A stretch of 12,106 nt of DNA. Source: Bacteroidales bacterium UBA6229. GTDB lineage: Bacteria; Bacteroidota; Bacteroidia; Bacteroidales; F082. The notes under the pieces are model-generated. The model saw only the letters and a list, made by a program, of their open reading frames with translations. It had not been told where the DNA came from and ran no database searches. Numbering within the stretch: position 1 is the first letter of the stretch; the number at the start of each line of letters is the position of its first letter. Shown here piece by piece: positions 1 to 6,096 of the stretch. The DNA is taken from positions 1 through 12,106 of the forward strand of contig DJWN01000099.1 of assembly GCA_002440975.1 (NCBI GenBank), written 5' to 3'. The translations under genes were made by a program, and so were the position numbers.

Positions 1-23
1 ATATTATTGATAAGATACTAAAT

Positions 24-707
24 ATGAAAAAACTAAGCCTAATCATCATTCTGTTTATTATGGTACTCGATATCCATGCTCAGTCTGATTCGTGCAAAGT
101 GCTTCTTGAGAAAATTTCGGGAAGTTATAAAGGCAAATGCCTGAACGGACTGGCCAACGGAAAAGGGGAATCAATCGGTGAAGAAACTTATATCGGAGCT
201 TTCAAAGACGGCTTTCCCGATGGAAAAGGGAAATACTTTTATAAGAACGGAGATTTTTTTCAAGGGTATTGGAAAAATGGCCAGCGACATGGCAAAGGCA
301 AGTTCAAATATACCCTGGACGGAGAGAAAAACACTTTATTTGGCTATTGGAAAAACGATGAATACGTTGGAGATACTGACCCCGATATCACTTACAAAGT
401 TACCTCCGTCTCAGGCATAATGGATTACAAAGTTGTGAAGAATGATGCTGCCAGCGCGCGTGATAATGCGATAAATTTATCTATCAAAAGTGCTTTTACA
501 GAATTTTCACCCATGGATCTGAGGATTGAAAAGTCATCTGGTCATATTATTCAATCCGGGAAACGCCATAGTATTGTAAATTATTTCTGTCCGCTGCAAT
601 GTGAAATCAGTTATACAATTTTAACGGGAGTAACCAGAAAACAATGCCGTTTCATCATCGAAATATATGAGGAAGGTAAATATACGATTACTTTGAATAA
701 TGATTAA
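24..707 (+). CDS. Exported MORN-repeat protein
   Basis: This is a 227-residue protein. Residues 1-20 look like a Sec signal peptide: KK, then a run of I/L/F, ending HAQ. At least three MORN-like repeats follow, starting near Y35, Y56 and F79, with a decayed fourth at L105. They show the pattern Y/F-x-G-x-(W/F/L)-x-(N/D)-G-x-x-(N/D/H)-G-K-G. MORN repeats form small beta-hairpin arrays that bind lipids or proteins; in Bacteroidota they are common in exported proteins of unknown role. Residues 120-227 contain two cysteines in a C-x3-C arrangement (about 190-194) and match no family I recognise. The ATG at 24 is preferred because the signal peptide begins there. Only 23 bases lie upstream, so neither promoter nor operon can be judged. 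The MORN assignment is firm; the biological role is unknown. Confidence 0.85.
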   Translation: MKKLSLIIILFIMVLDIHAQSDSCKVLLEKISGSYKGKCLNGLANGKGESIGEETYIGAFKDGFPDGKGKYFYKNGDFFQGYWKNGQRHGKGKFKYTLDGEKNTLFGYWKNDEYVGDTDPDITYKVTSVSGIMDYKVVKNDAASARDNAINLSIKSAFTEFSPMDLRIEKSSGHIIQSGKRHSIVNYFCPLQCEISYTILTGVTRKQCRFIIEIYEEGKYTITLNND

Positions 708-848
708 ATTGTGATGCTTACCTGAACTAAAAAACAGAATTTTTACCGTAGTGAAGCACTTGTCAGGATTCCACAGAAAAGGAATTCATTTGGTTTTGGC
801 CAGATATTTTTTACGATAAGGCAGTTTTGGGGTGTGGAAAGAAAAGGT

Positions 849-857
849 TGACAGTCA
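849..857. repeat. 9-bp palindrome TGACAGTCA upstream of the R-M promoter
   Basis: A perfect odd palindrome lies 30 bp upstream of the -33 element of the R-M promoter. Controller proteins of R-M systems bind short palindromes of the GAC-n-GTC type near their own promoter, so this is a candidate operator. Palindromes this short also occur by chance. Confidence 0.25.
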
Positions 858-886
858 GATTAGGAAGGCAGATAGTACAAAAACGA

Positions 887-917
887 TTGACGAGTAAAAG
901 AAAAAGAGCTATATTTG
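887..917 (+). promoter_or_regulatory. Bacteroidota-type promoter of the R-M cassette
   Basis: TTG at 887-889 and TATATTTG at 910-917 are separated by 20 bp. This matches the Bacteroidota -33 (TTG) and -7 (TAnnTTTG) elements and their usual 19-21 bp spacing. Transcription should start near 921-924, giving a leader of about 18 nt before the ATG at 941. It is the best-formed promoter in the window. Confidence 0.65.
903..912 (+). repeat. Left copy of 10-bp direct repeat AAAGAGCTAT flanking the R-M cassette
   Basis: An identical copy lies at 3841-3850, six bases after the endonuclease stop codon. The left copy runs into the first bases of the -7 box. Together the two copies bracket all three R-M genes. 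No transposase or terminal inverted repeat accompanies them, so the origin of the repeat is open. Confidence 0.5.
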
Positions 918-926
918 CCTAATAAT

Positions 927-934
927 GTCAAGAC
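927..934. promoter_or_regulatory. Possible operator GTCAAGAC between promoter and regulator gene
   Basis: This 8-bp inverted repeat (GTC-AA-GAC) sits between the predicted transcription start and the regulator ATG, where a bound repressor would block the operon. ATGTCAA also occurs twice, at 925-931 and 941-947. The role is inferred from position and from autoregulation in R-M controller families. Confidence 0.25.
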
Positions 935-940
935 GAAATT

Positions 941-1252
941 ATGTCAACAATCTTTGGTAACAGAATCAGGACACTTCGAGAAGATAAACAAATTCCTCAA
1001 AGACAGTTAGCTGCTGCTTTGGATATTGATACAGCTACATACTGCAAGATTGAAAAAGGCGACAGACGAGCAAAAAGAGAACAATTGATAGTTCTTGCGC
1101 ACTTGCTCGAAGTTGACTCAAAAGAATTAATGCTTTTATGGTCGGCAGACAAGGTTTACGACATTATTGTCGAAGAGGAAGAAGCAACTCAGATATTAAA
1201 TGTGGTTGCTGAAAGCATTGTTCAATATAAACGAAAATCAACCAAAGTATGA
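941..1252 (+). CDS. XRE/Cro-family HTH regulator, probable R-M controller protein
   Basis: This is a 103-residue protein with a Cro/CI-type helix-turn-helix at about residues 8-67. The signs are RIRTLRE, the QRQLAAALDID turn region, the recognition helix around TATYCKIEKG and a following LIVLAHLLEVD helix. The 35-residue tail is acidic and then basic and may mediate dimerisation. Such small regulators precede many type II R-M genes and delay nuclease expression until host DNA is methylated. The gene comes first in the cassette, and its TGA overlaps the methyltransferase ATG in an ATGA arrangement, so the two are translationally coupled. The ATG at 941 fits the predicted promoter and needs no Shine-Dalgarno. 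It is longer than classical C proteins (about 80 residues), so it could be a general XRE repressor. The fold is certain; the controller role is inferred from position. Confidence 0.88.
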   Translation: MSTIFGNRIRTLREDKQIPQRQLAAALDIDTATYCKIEKGDRRAKREQLIVLAHLLEVDSKELMLLWSADKVYDIIVEEEEATQILNVVAESIVQYKRKSTKV

Positions 1253-2163
1253 AACCATTAGTGAAATACAGAGGAGGGAAGTCAAAAGAAATCCCACATT
1301 TGATTAGACATATCCCCAAATATGATGGACGATTTATTGAACCGTTTTTTGGCGGTGGTGCTTTGTTTTTTCATTTAGAACCAAAGAGAGCAATAATAAA
1401 TGATATAAATTCGAAACTTATTTCATTTTATTTAGGCGTTAAAAATGACTTTGAAACGTTGAAAAATGAACTCATAGAAATTGAAAGAATCTACACCTTA
1501 AACCGCAGGAATTTTGAAGAGTTAAAAAGTAAAATACCTGATAAAAGAGTTGATGACGAAAATGAAACTCTTTATTATCAAATCAGAGATATGTTCAACG
1601 AATTGACTGAAAAAAAATACTCCGATGCTTTACTTTATTTCTTCATAAATAAAACAGCCTATTCAGGTATGATACGTTATAATGCAAAAGGAGAATTTAA
1701 TGTGCCTTATGGTCGGTATGCGAACCTAAACACTTCATTGGTTACAAAAGCTCATAGCAAATTACTTACTAATACTGAAGTTTACAATCTAGATTATTCC
1801 GAAATTTTTAAAATGGCAACCGAAAACGACTTTATGTTTTTAGATCCACCTTATGATTGTGTTTTTTCGGATTATGGCAATGTTGAGCACAAGGATGGAT
1901 TTAGTGAGAAAAACCACATTGAATTAGCTAAGCAATACAAAGACCTAAAGTGTAAAGCCCTTATGGTTATTGGAAAAACTCCACTCACAGAAAAATTGTA
2001 TAGTGACTACATTGTTGATGAATATGGAAAATCATATGCAGTGAATATCAGGAATAGATTTAAGTCAGTAGCAAGTCACATTCTCATTTCTAACTACGGC
2101 AATGAAGCATTAAGACGAGAACCCAAATTATTACTTGAAGTAGAATCATTTTCCAATGGCTAG
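1249..2163 (+). CDS. Dam-like (D12 class) DNA adenine-N6 methyltransferase of a type II R-M system
   Basis: A 304-residue enzyme that transfers a methyl group from S-adenosylmethionine to N6 of adenine in the recognition site. The motif order is that of the alpha/D12 class. KYRGGKSK (6-13) and FIEPFFGGGA (29-38) form the AdoMet pocket. The Dam-type segment follows (INKTAYSGMIR, then KGEFNVPYG). The catalytic DPPY is at 199-202, and a target-recognition region lies between the two halves. Length is normal for Dam relatives (270-310). The gene overlaps the regulator by 4 nt and the nuclease by 8 nt, so it belongs to the cassette and is not a housekeeping Dam. Base composition is visibly AT-rich; one 60-base line, 1561-1620, has 15 G+C. 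Family is certain. Specificity is not readable, though a GATC-containing site would fit the Dam-like fold. Confidence 0.95.
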   Translation: MKPLVKYRGGKSKEIPHLIRHIPKYDGRFIEPFFGGGALFFHLEPKRAIINDINSKLISFYLGVKNDFETLKNELIEIERIYTLNRRNFEELKSKIPDKRVDDENETLYYQIRDMFNELTEKKYSDALLYFFINKTAYSGMIRYNAKGEFNVPYGRYANLNTSLVTKAHSKLLTNTEVYNLDYSEIFKMATENDFMFLDPPYDCVFSDYGNVEHKDGFSEKNHIELAKQYKDLKCKALMVIGKTPLTEKLYSDYIVDEYGKSYAVNIRNRFKSVASHILISNYGNEALRREPKLLLEVESFSNG

Positions 2164-3835
2164 AATAGACAGTAGAGTAATTTTTGTAACCACTTCACCA
2201 CGGACACCTGCCAAGATGATTCCTGAAATTGGGCTTTTACACACTCATTTCGCAGGTCAGAAATGGAATAATGAAACTCAAAGCGCATTTATGGAGCTGT
2301 TGAGAGAGGAAAACTTTTTTAATGGTAAAGGGGTTAACGACCCGGCGTTCAGTGCAAGAGACAGAATAAACAGAGCACCAAAAGCACTTGGATTTGTTAT
2401 TCTCTCCCCAACAATTCAACTTACTCCGGCAGGAGAAGAACTTGTAAACTCAAGAAGAAAAGATGAGATATTTTTAAGACAGCTACTCAAATTTCAAATT
2501 CCTTCTCCGTTTCACAAACCAACTGCAAATTCCGCAGAATTTTGGGTAAAACCTTATCTTGAACTTTTCAGGCTCATTAGACATTTTGGCTCATTGAAAT
2601 TTGAAGAGTTAAAGATGTTTGGCTTGCAATTGGTTGACTACAGAGAATTTGATACAATAGTTGATAAAATCAATCAATTCAGAATTGTGAAAGCGAAGAA
2701 TGAAGGAAATTACAAGCGTTTTCGAGCAGAATATTTCGACAGAGAATTAAGAGAAATTTATAGTGCTGCCATTAGTTCAGGAAATACACAAACCAGAGAA
2801 ACTAAAGATGCTTCGATAACAAAATTCCTAAGTACAAAAGCAAGCATTATGCGAGATTATGCTGATGCTTGTGTTCGCTATTTGAGAGCAACCGGTTTAG
2901 TTAATATTTCGCATTTAGGGAAATCAATTTCAATAGTTCCTGAAAAAATACAAGAAGTTGATTACTTCTTGCTACATACAGACCGAGAACCTTGCTTTAT
3001 TGATAACGAAGGTCAATACGTTGCTTATCTTGGCAATCCGCAAATTCCGACATTGTTGACAGACAACAGGGAATTACTTGAACAAAAAATTAGAGCAGAA
3101 TTTCCACAACTTAAAATTCTTGCAACAGCAACATTGCATGAACTTAAAAACATATTTGCAGACGAGTTAGAAAACCGTAAGCAGCAAATATTAACAGAAC
3201 AGGTTGTTGCAATCAAGGACTACCGAAAGTTTGAAGAAATAGCTACCACATTCGACCAAGTGCTTGATAATTCACTTTATGACACGCCACTTATGTTGGA
3301 GTGGAACACTTGGCGTGCAATGACAATGTTGGATGGTGGCGTGATTAAAGCAAATTTGAAGTTTGACGACTTTGGAAATCCAATGTCAACAGCCCAGGGC
3401 AATATGGCCGACATTGTTTGCGATTATGGCGACTTTGGCTTAACAGTTGAAGTAACTATGCAGACCGGTCAAAGACAATATGAAAAAGAAGGAGAATCAG
3501 TAACAAGACACCTTGCACATTACAAAAGAGAAACTGAAAAACCAGCATACTGTTTATTCATTGCGCCCAGTATAAATGACGCTTGTAAGGCTCATTTTTA
3601 CGCATTGCACAAAATGAGCATTCAATATTATGGTGGAACTTCGACAATAGTTCCATTGCCTTTGAGTGTTTTCATTAAAATGGTTGAGGATTCTTATAAC
3701 GCTAATTACTTTCCAGAACCAAGGCACGTTCAGCGATTCTTCGAACGTTCAAATGAACTAGCGTATTTATCAGATAATGAAGTAGATTGGTATAACGGAA
3801 TAACACAAGAGGCATTAAATTGGTTGGCTGAATAA
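2156..3835 (+). CDS. AlwI/BspD6I-family type II (type IIS-like) restriction endonuclease
   Basis: A 559-residue protein whose C-terminal half carries the nuclease signature of the AlwI family, which includes AlwI, PleI, MlyI and the nicking enzymes N.BstNBI and Nt.BspD6I. The signature is LEWNTWRAM with E382, then D419 in MADIVCD, then E432 in VEVTMQTG, then E444/E446 before a TRHLAHYK basic stretch. The spacings (37 from E to D, 13 from D to E, 12-14 to the last E) are close to those I recall for the Nt.BspD6I active site (E418, D456, E469, E482). In this family the N-terminal half recognises DNA and the C-terminal half cuts a few bases outside the site. The start at 2156 overlaps the methyltransferase stop, implying coupled translation. 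It appears complete. Strand specificity (double-strand cut or nick) and sequence specificity cannot be read. Confidence 0.85.
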   Translation: MARIDSRVIFVTTSPRTPAKMIPEIGLLHTHFAGQKWNNETQSAFMELLREENFFNGKGVNDPAFSARDRINRAPKALGFVILSPTIQLTPAGEELVNSRRKDEIFLRQLLKFQIPSPFHKPTANSAEFWVKPYLELFRLIRHFGSLKFEELKMFGLQLVDYREFDTIVDKINQFRIVKAKNEGNYKRFRAEYFDRELREIYSAAISSGNTQTRETKDASITKFLSTKASIMRDYADACVRYLRATGLVNISHLGKSISIVPEKIQEVDYFLLHTDREPCFIDNEGQYVAYLGNPQIPTLLTDNRELLEQKIRAEFPQLKILATATLHELKNIFADELENRKQQILTEQVVAIKDYRKFEEIATTFDQVLDNSLYDTPLMLEWNTWRAMTMLDGGVIKANLKFDDFGNPMSTAQGNMADIVCDYGDFGLTVEVTMQTGQRQYEKEGESVTRHLAHYKRETEKPAYCLFIAPSINDACKAHFYALHKMSIQYYGGTSTIVPLPLSVFIKMVEDSYNANYFPEPRHVQRFFERSNELAYLSDNEVDWYNGITQEALNWLAE

Positions 3836-3840
3836 AGGTC

Positions 3841-3850
3841 AAAGAGCTAT
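3841..3850 (+). repeat. Right copy of 10-bp direct repeat AAAGAGCTAT flanking the R-M cassette
   Basis: It is identical to 903-912 and lies six bases after the nuclease stop codon. If the pair is a duplication formed on insertion, the acquired segment is about 2.93 kb and holds only the three R-M genes. Confidence 0.5.
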
Positions 3851-3909
3851 TAAATGTGGTTTAAACTTAAGCGCAAGCCAGTGTTGTCCTGTTAATTTTG
3901 AAGGTAAAA

Positions 3910-4014
3910 TACGTTTGCGGTTTATCATTGTACATGAGCAATAGCGTGAGAAGCGCAAAACCAGAAGTTCTGCTTTTGATTATCTTTTTACTCAACCGAA
4001 AAGTAAGTTCATAG
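3910..4014 (+). other. Spacer after the R-M genes with promoter-like box, 26-codon ORF and hairpin
   Basis: The gap 3836-4186 has no recognisable gene. TACGTTTG at 3910-3917 fits TAnnTTTG, but the nearest TTG (3884) is 23 bp upstream rather than about 20. An ATG at 3934 opens a 26-codon frame ending in TAG at 4012-4014, with a hydrophobic LLLIIFLL core. I cannot tell a small membrane peptide from chance. Nothing else is recognisable from 4015 to 4186. Confidence 0.2.
3956..3978 (+). terminator. Hairpin, possible terminator of the R-M operon
   Basis: The 23-base near-palindrome has arms CAAAACCAG and CTGCTTTTG with a single C-C mismatch. It is followed by a T-rich stretch (3982-3989). It lies about 120 bp after the nuclease stop. 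The T-tract starts a few bases beyond the stem, so termination would be weak. Confidence 0.3.
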
Positions 4015-4186
4015 AATCCGATAGTGTGTATATACATGGCTGTTCCTTCCCAAAAATCAGGTGCAATTCGAACATATTATTTCCTAATTTAGCAGGGTTA
4101 AAAAGTGAGAAAACTAAAGATTGAAATCGGCTTTTGGCTATAGCTGTATTGGCATACGGGTAATCGATACAGGCAACACTGACAGA

Positions 4187-4828
4187 ATGAAACGATCACT
4201 ACTCATAGGCTTGTTATTTTTTTCTGCGACTGTTTCATTTTCACAGAGTGACACAACGGCTTTTGATAAAAAGACAAAAAACCGTTTTGGTATTGGGATA
4301 ATTCCATCGGCCTCAAAAAATATTTATGGAATAGCCATAGGCCCCGTTGGTTCCGAAGCAATTTGTAACAGACCTTATACCAAATACTCACACGGATTGA
4401 ATCTGCAAGTTCCGGGACAGGGATTTTTCATGACTTTTTATCTCCATAAAATCAGCTTGACAAATCTCTTCCCGAATGAAATCAGTGATTCGTTGAGCTC
4501 CCCGGATACACTGCCTCCAAGAGCAATTCATAATGGACTTTTGATGGCACCCTTAGGAACCTTTACTGATCAGGTGAATGGAGTGTCCGTTTCGTTGTGG
4601 ATGAGCATGGGAAATAAAATGAATGGCCTTTCATTTAACCTTCTTTGGAGTATTTACAAACAAATCAATGGCGTGTCAATTGGGTTTGTCAACAATGCAG
4701 CTTCCACCAATGGAATTCAAATTGGAATAGTGAATAATTCAATACAATTAAAAGGATTTCAAATCGGGCTCTGGAACAAAAATGAAAAGAGGTCGTTACC
4801 TTTGATAAATTGGAATTTTCGAAAATAA
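4187..4828 (+). CDS. Exported LA_2272-like surface repeat protein
   Basis: This is 213 residues from the ATG at 4187. The frame is open upstream to a TTG at 4121, but 4187 is preferred because a clear signal peptide starts there (MKRSLLIGLL, ending SFSQ, about residues 1-20). The C-terminal half is a tandem array of 14-15-residue units of the form N-G-hydrophobic-x-hydrophobic-x-L/V. Units begin near N116, N131, N146, N161, N175 and K189, and the protein ends with a GLWNKN...RSLP.INWNF tail. This alternating pattern and ending resemble the LA_2272 surface-repeat family, predicted to form beta structure at the cell surface; no function is known. It stands alone, with about 350 bp of spacer before it and degraded sequence after it. 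The family name is from memory of the repeat pattern; export and repeats are seen directly. Confidence 0.75.
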   Translation: MKRSLLIGLLFFSATVSFSQSDTTAFDKKTKNRFGIGIIPSASKNIYGIAIGPVGSEAICNRPYTKYSHGLNLQVPGQGFFMTFYLHKISLTNLFPNEISDSLSSPDTLPPRAIHNGLLMAPLGTFTDQVNGVSVSLWMSMGNKMNGLSFNLLWSIYKQINGVSIGFVNNAASTNGIQIGIVNNSIQLKGFQIGLWNKNEKRSLPLINWNFRK

Positions 4829-4851
4829 TAGCATAAACAAAATCTAATAAG

Positions 4852-5005
4852 ATGAATATAAAAGAGTATCTCAAGCAGCTTAGTATCGTGATTTTTTCTA
4901 CTGCAGGTTTTAAATTTTAAGAATCATCTGGAGAGTTTCGACGCTGAACAAAAGCAATTGATTGAGAATTTAAGTGTCTTTCTTGATCTGGAGCGAGAAC
5001 AATAA
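4852..5005 (+). pseudogene. Frameshifted remnant, perhaps the C-terminal end of a MarR-like regulator
   Basis: An ATG at 4852 opens a 22-codon frame (MNIKEYLKQL...) ending in TAA at 4918-4920. A second frame, shifted by one base, is open from about 4901 to the TAA at 5003-5005. It encodes an amphipathic helix-rich segment (NHLESFDAEQKQLIENLSVF). The helical, E/L-rich end resembles the dimerisation helix that closes many MarR-type regulators, and such regulators often sit beside transporter or membrane-protein genes. The most economical reading is a small gene broken by a frameshift and internal deletion. Neither piece alone is convincing as a gene, and the family guess is weak. Confidence 0.3.
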
Positions 5006-5013
5006 GTAAAGAG

Positions 5014-5715
5014 ATGGAACATAACATTGACAGAAGAAAAATGATCTCTGCTATAGCGTTATTCTACGCAATTGCATTGTTAATTAGGTATTTAACCAAC
5101 AAAACAGAGTTGTTGTCGGGAGTTTCCAATAGCTTTGTTGTAATAATTCTGCAGGGTGCTGGACCTGCTCTGGGTGCTTTTATTGCCCTCAAATTGTTTC
5201 GTATAAAGATGAAAATGAGTTTAAACGGCAATTTTAAAAACCTGCTTGTTCCCTTGTCAGTTTATTGGTTGTTGCCTGCATTGTTAATTGGCCTTGTGGC
5301 GTGGGTTACCAAGGGAACCTTTCCGGTCATTGCAGTTTTTACGGTCTTAATCTATGGCATGTTGGAAGAAATTGGCTGGCGTGGCTTTTTGCAGCAATTA
5401 TTAGCACCCTTACCCCGGTTTATCAGCCTATTGATCATAACTGTTTTATGGTTTGTCTGGCATTTGAATTTTGAGCTGAATCAGTCTAATGTTATTTTCT
5501 TTTTCATCTTATTGTTTGGGAGTTGGGGAATCGGTTTGGTGGCCGACAAAACAAATTCATTATTGGCAGTTGCAGCATTTCATTCGCTGAATAACTTTTT
5601 CACAGACTTGGATCCGCAAAAAGTTGTCTTATTGATGGTGCTGGTTATCATTTGGGTTATTAGTATTATTTACCGACATAGATTAGAAAAGATCGATTAT
5701 AAACTAATAACATAG
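5014..5715 (+). CDS. CPBP-family intramembrane metalloprotease (CAAX protease/bacteriocin-processing type)
   Basis: A 233-residue, strongly hydrophobic protein with about six or seven membrane segments. The three signatures of the CPBP/Abi (Rce1-like) family are present. EExxxR is E118-E119-x3-R123. The aromatic-x3-H motif is W146-x3-H150, with W where F is usual. HxxxN is H190-x3-N194. In related enzymes the first glutamate and the histidines form the membrane-embedded active site. In bacteria these proteins process prenylated or bacteriocin-like peptides or confer self-immunity, but most substrates are unknown. The ATG at 5014 lies nine bases after the broken frame that ends at 5005; only weak purine-rich sequence precedes it. 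No bacteriocin precursor is visible nearby. Family assignment is firm; substrate is unknown. Confidence 0.9.
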   Translation: MEHNIDRRKMISAIALFYAIALLIRYLTNKTELLSGVSNSFVVIILQGAGPALGAFIALKLFRIKMKMSLNGNFKNLLVPLSVYWLLPALLIGLVAWVTKGTFPVIAVFTVLIYGMLEEIGWRGFLQQLLAPLPRFISLLIITVLWFVWHLNFELNQSNVIFFFILLFGSWGIGLVADKTNSLLAVAAFHSLNNFFTDLDPQKVVLLMVLVIIWVISIIYRHRLEKIDYKLIT

Positions 5716-5886
5716 CCAGCCACTGACCTAAAAACCAGAAGGTAGATTTATAATCTTTGGCAGAAATCCATATTCCCAAAAAGATTATTTTTGTTGCCAA
5801 AGCCGGACATAATCCTTCGATCAGTGAAAGCAGCCGACATGAATTTCCGGCAAGTGAAAAAGAATTATTTTTAAAATACATTTGAA
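5716..5886. repeat. Inverted-repeat-rich intergenic region
   Basis: The spacer holds CTTTGGCA (5755-5762) facing TGCCAAAG (5795-5802), a perfect 8-bp inverted repeat. Directly next to it GCCGGA (5802-5807) faces TCCGGC (5846-5851). Two similar A/T blocks, AAAAAGATTATTTTT (5778-5792) and AAAAAGAATTATTTTT (5857-5872), also occur. The region could fold into two adjacent stem-loops. It may be an interspersed repeat, a 3' processing structure of the protease mRNA, or decayed sequence. Confidence 0.35.
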
Positions 5887-6036
5887 ATGTCGATCTGGAG
5901 AGTGTTGTTATGTATCCTTTTTCCGCCGCTGGCTGTCATTGACAAGGGATGCGGGAGTGTGGTGATAGTTATTTTGCTTACCCTGGCCGGCTGGGTTCCG
6001 GGAGTGATAGGAGCATTGATCATCAATAATAAATAG
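5887..6036 (+). CDS. YqaE/Pmp3-family small membrane protein
   Basis: A 49-residue protein with two membrane segments. The first contains LLCILFPPLAV and the second ILLTLAGWVPGVIGALII, joined by a short DKGCG turn. The PPLAV motif, the G-x-x-P-G-hydrophobic-I-G/H-A-L pattern and the length (about 50) are characteristic of the Pmp3/YqaE (UPF0057) family. Family members sit in the cytoplasmic membrane; yeast Pmp3 affects membrane potential and salt tolerance, and bacterial members are often stress-induced. The start ATG at 5887 gives the canonical MS-(I/L)-W-R-(V/I)-L beginning. TACATTTG at 5877-5884 matches the -7 consensus, but is so close that a transcript from it would begin at about the start codon. 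The gene ends 60 bp before the tRNA-His 3' end. Identification is strong. Confidence 0.88.
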   Translation: MSIWRVLLCILFPPLAVIDKGCGSVVIVILLTLAGWVPGVIGALIINNK

Positions 6037-6061
6037 CTTGCTCCGATTTGTGTTAGCCAAC

Positions 6062-6096
6062 AAAAAAAGTGACAACCTTTTTGGATTATCACTTTT
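6062..6096 (-). terminator. Rho-independent terminator of tRNA-His
   Basis: On the minus strand the encoded CCA of tRNA-His runs straight into an AAAAGTGA...TCACTTTT stem (6089-6096 with 6065-6072), followed by a run of T (6062-6068 read in reverse). The stem begins within the last base of the CCA. The same hairpin could also stop YqaE transcripts arriving from the left, though the T-run there is shorter. Confidence 0.65.

Noticed and set aside
708..940. Extra gene or toxin-antitoxin partner before the R-M regulator
   Set aside because: No frame with a credible start and composition is present; only the promoter, palindrome and direct repeat are supportable.
4121..4186. Upstream TTG start extending the surface-repeat protein by 22 residues
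   Set aside because: The extension would bury the signal peptide; the ATG at 4187 begins a canonical one.
5666..5881. 71-codon minus-strand ORF between the protease and YqaE
   Set aside because: It overlaps the protease 3' end, covers the inverted repeats, has no promoter and shows no recognisable domain. I treat the region as a structured spacer or repeat instead.
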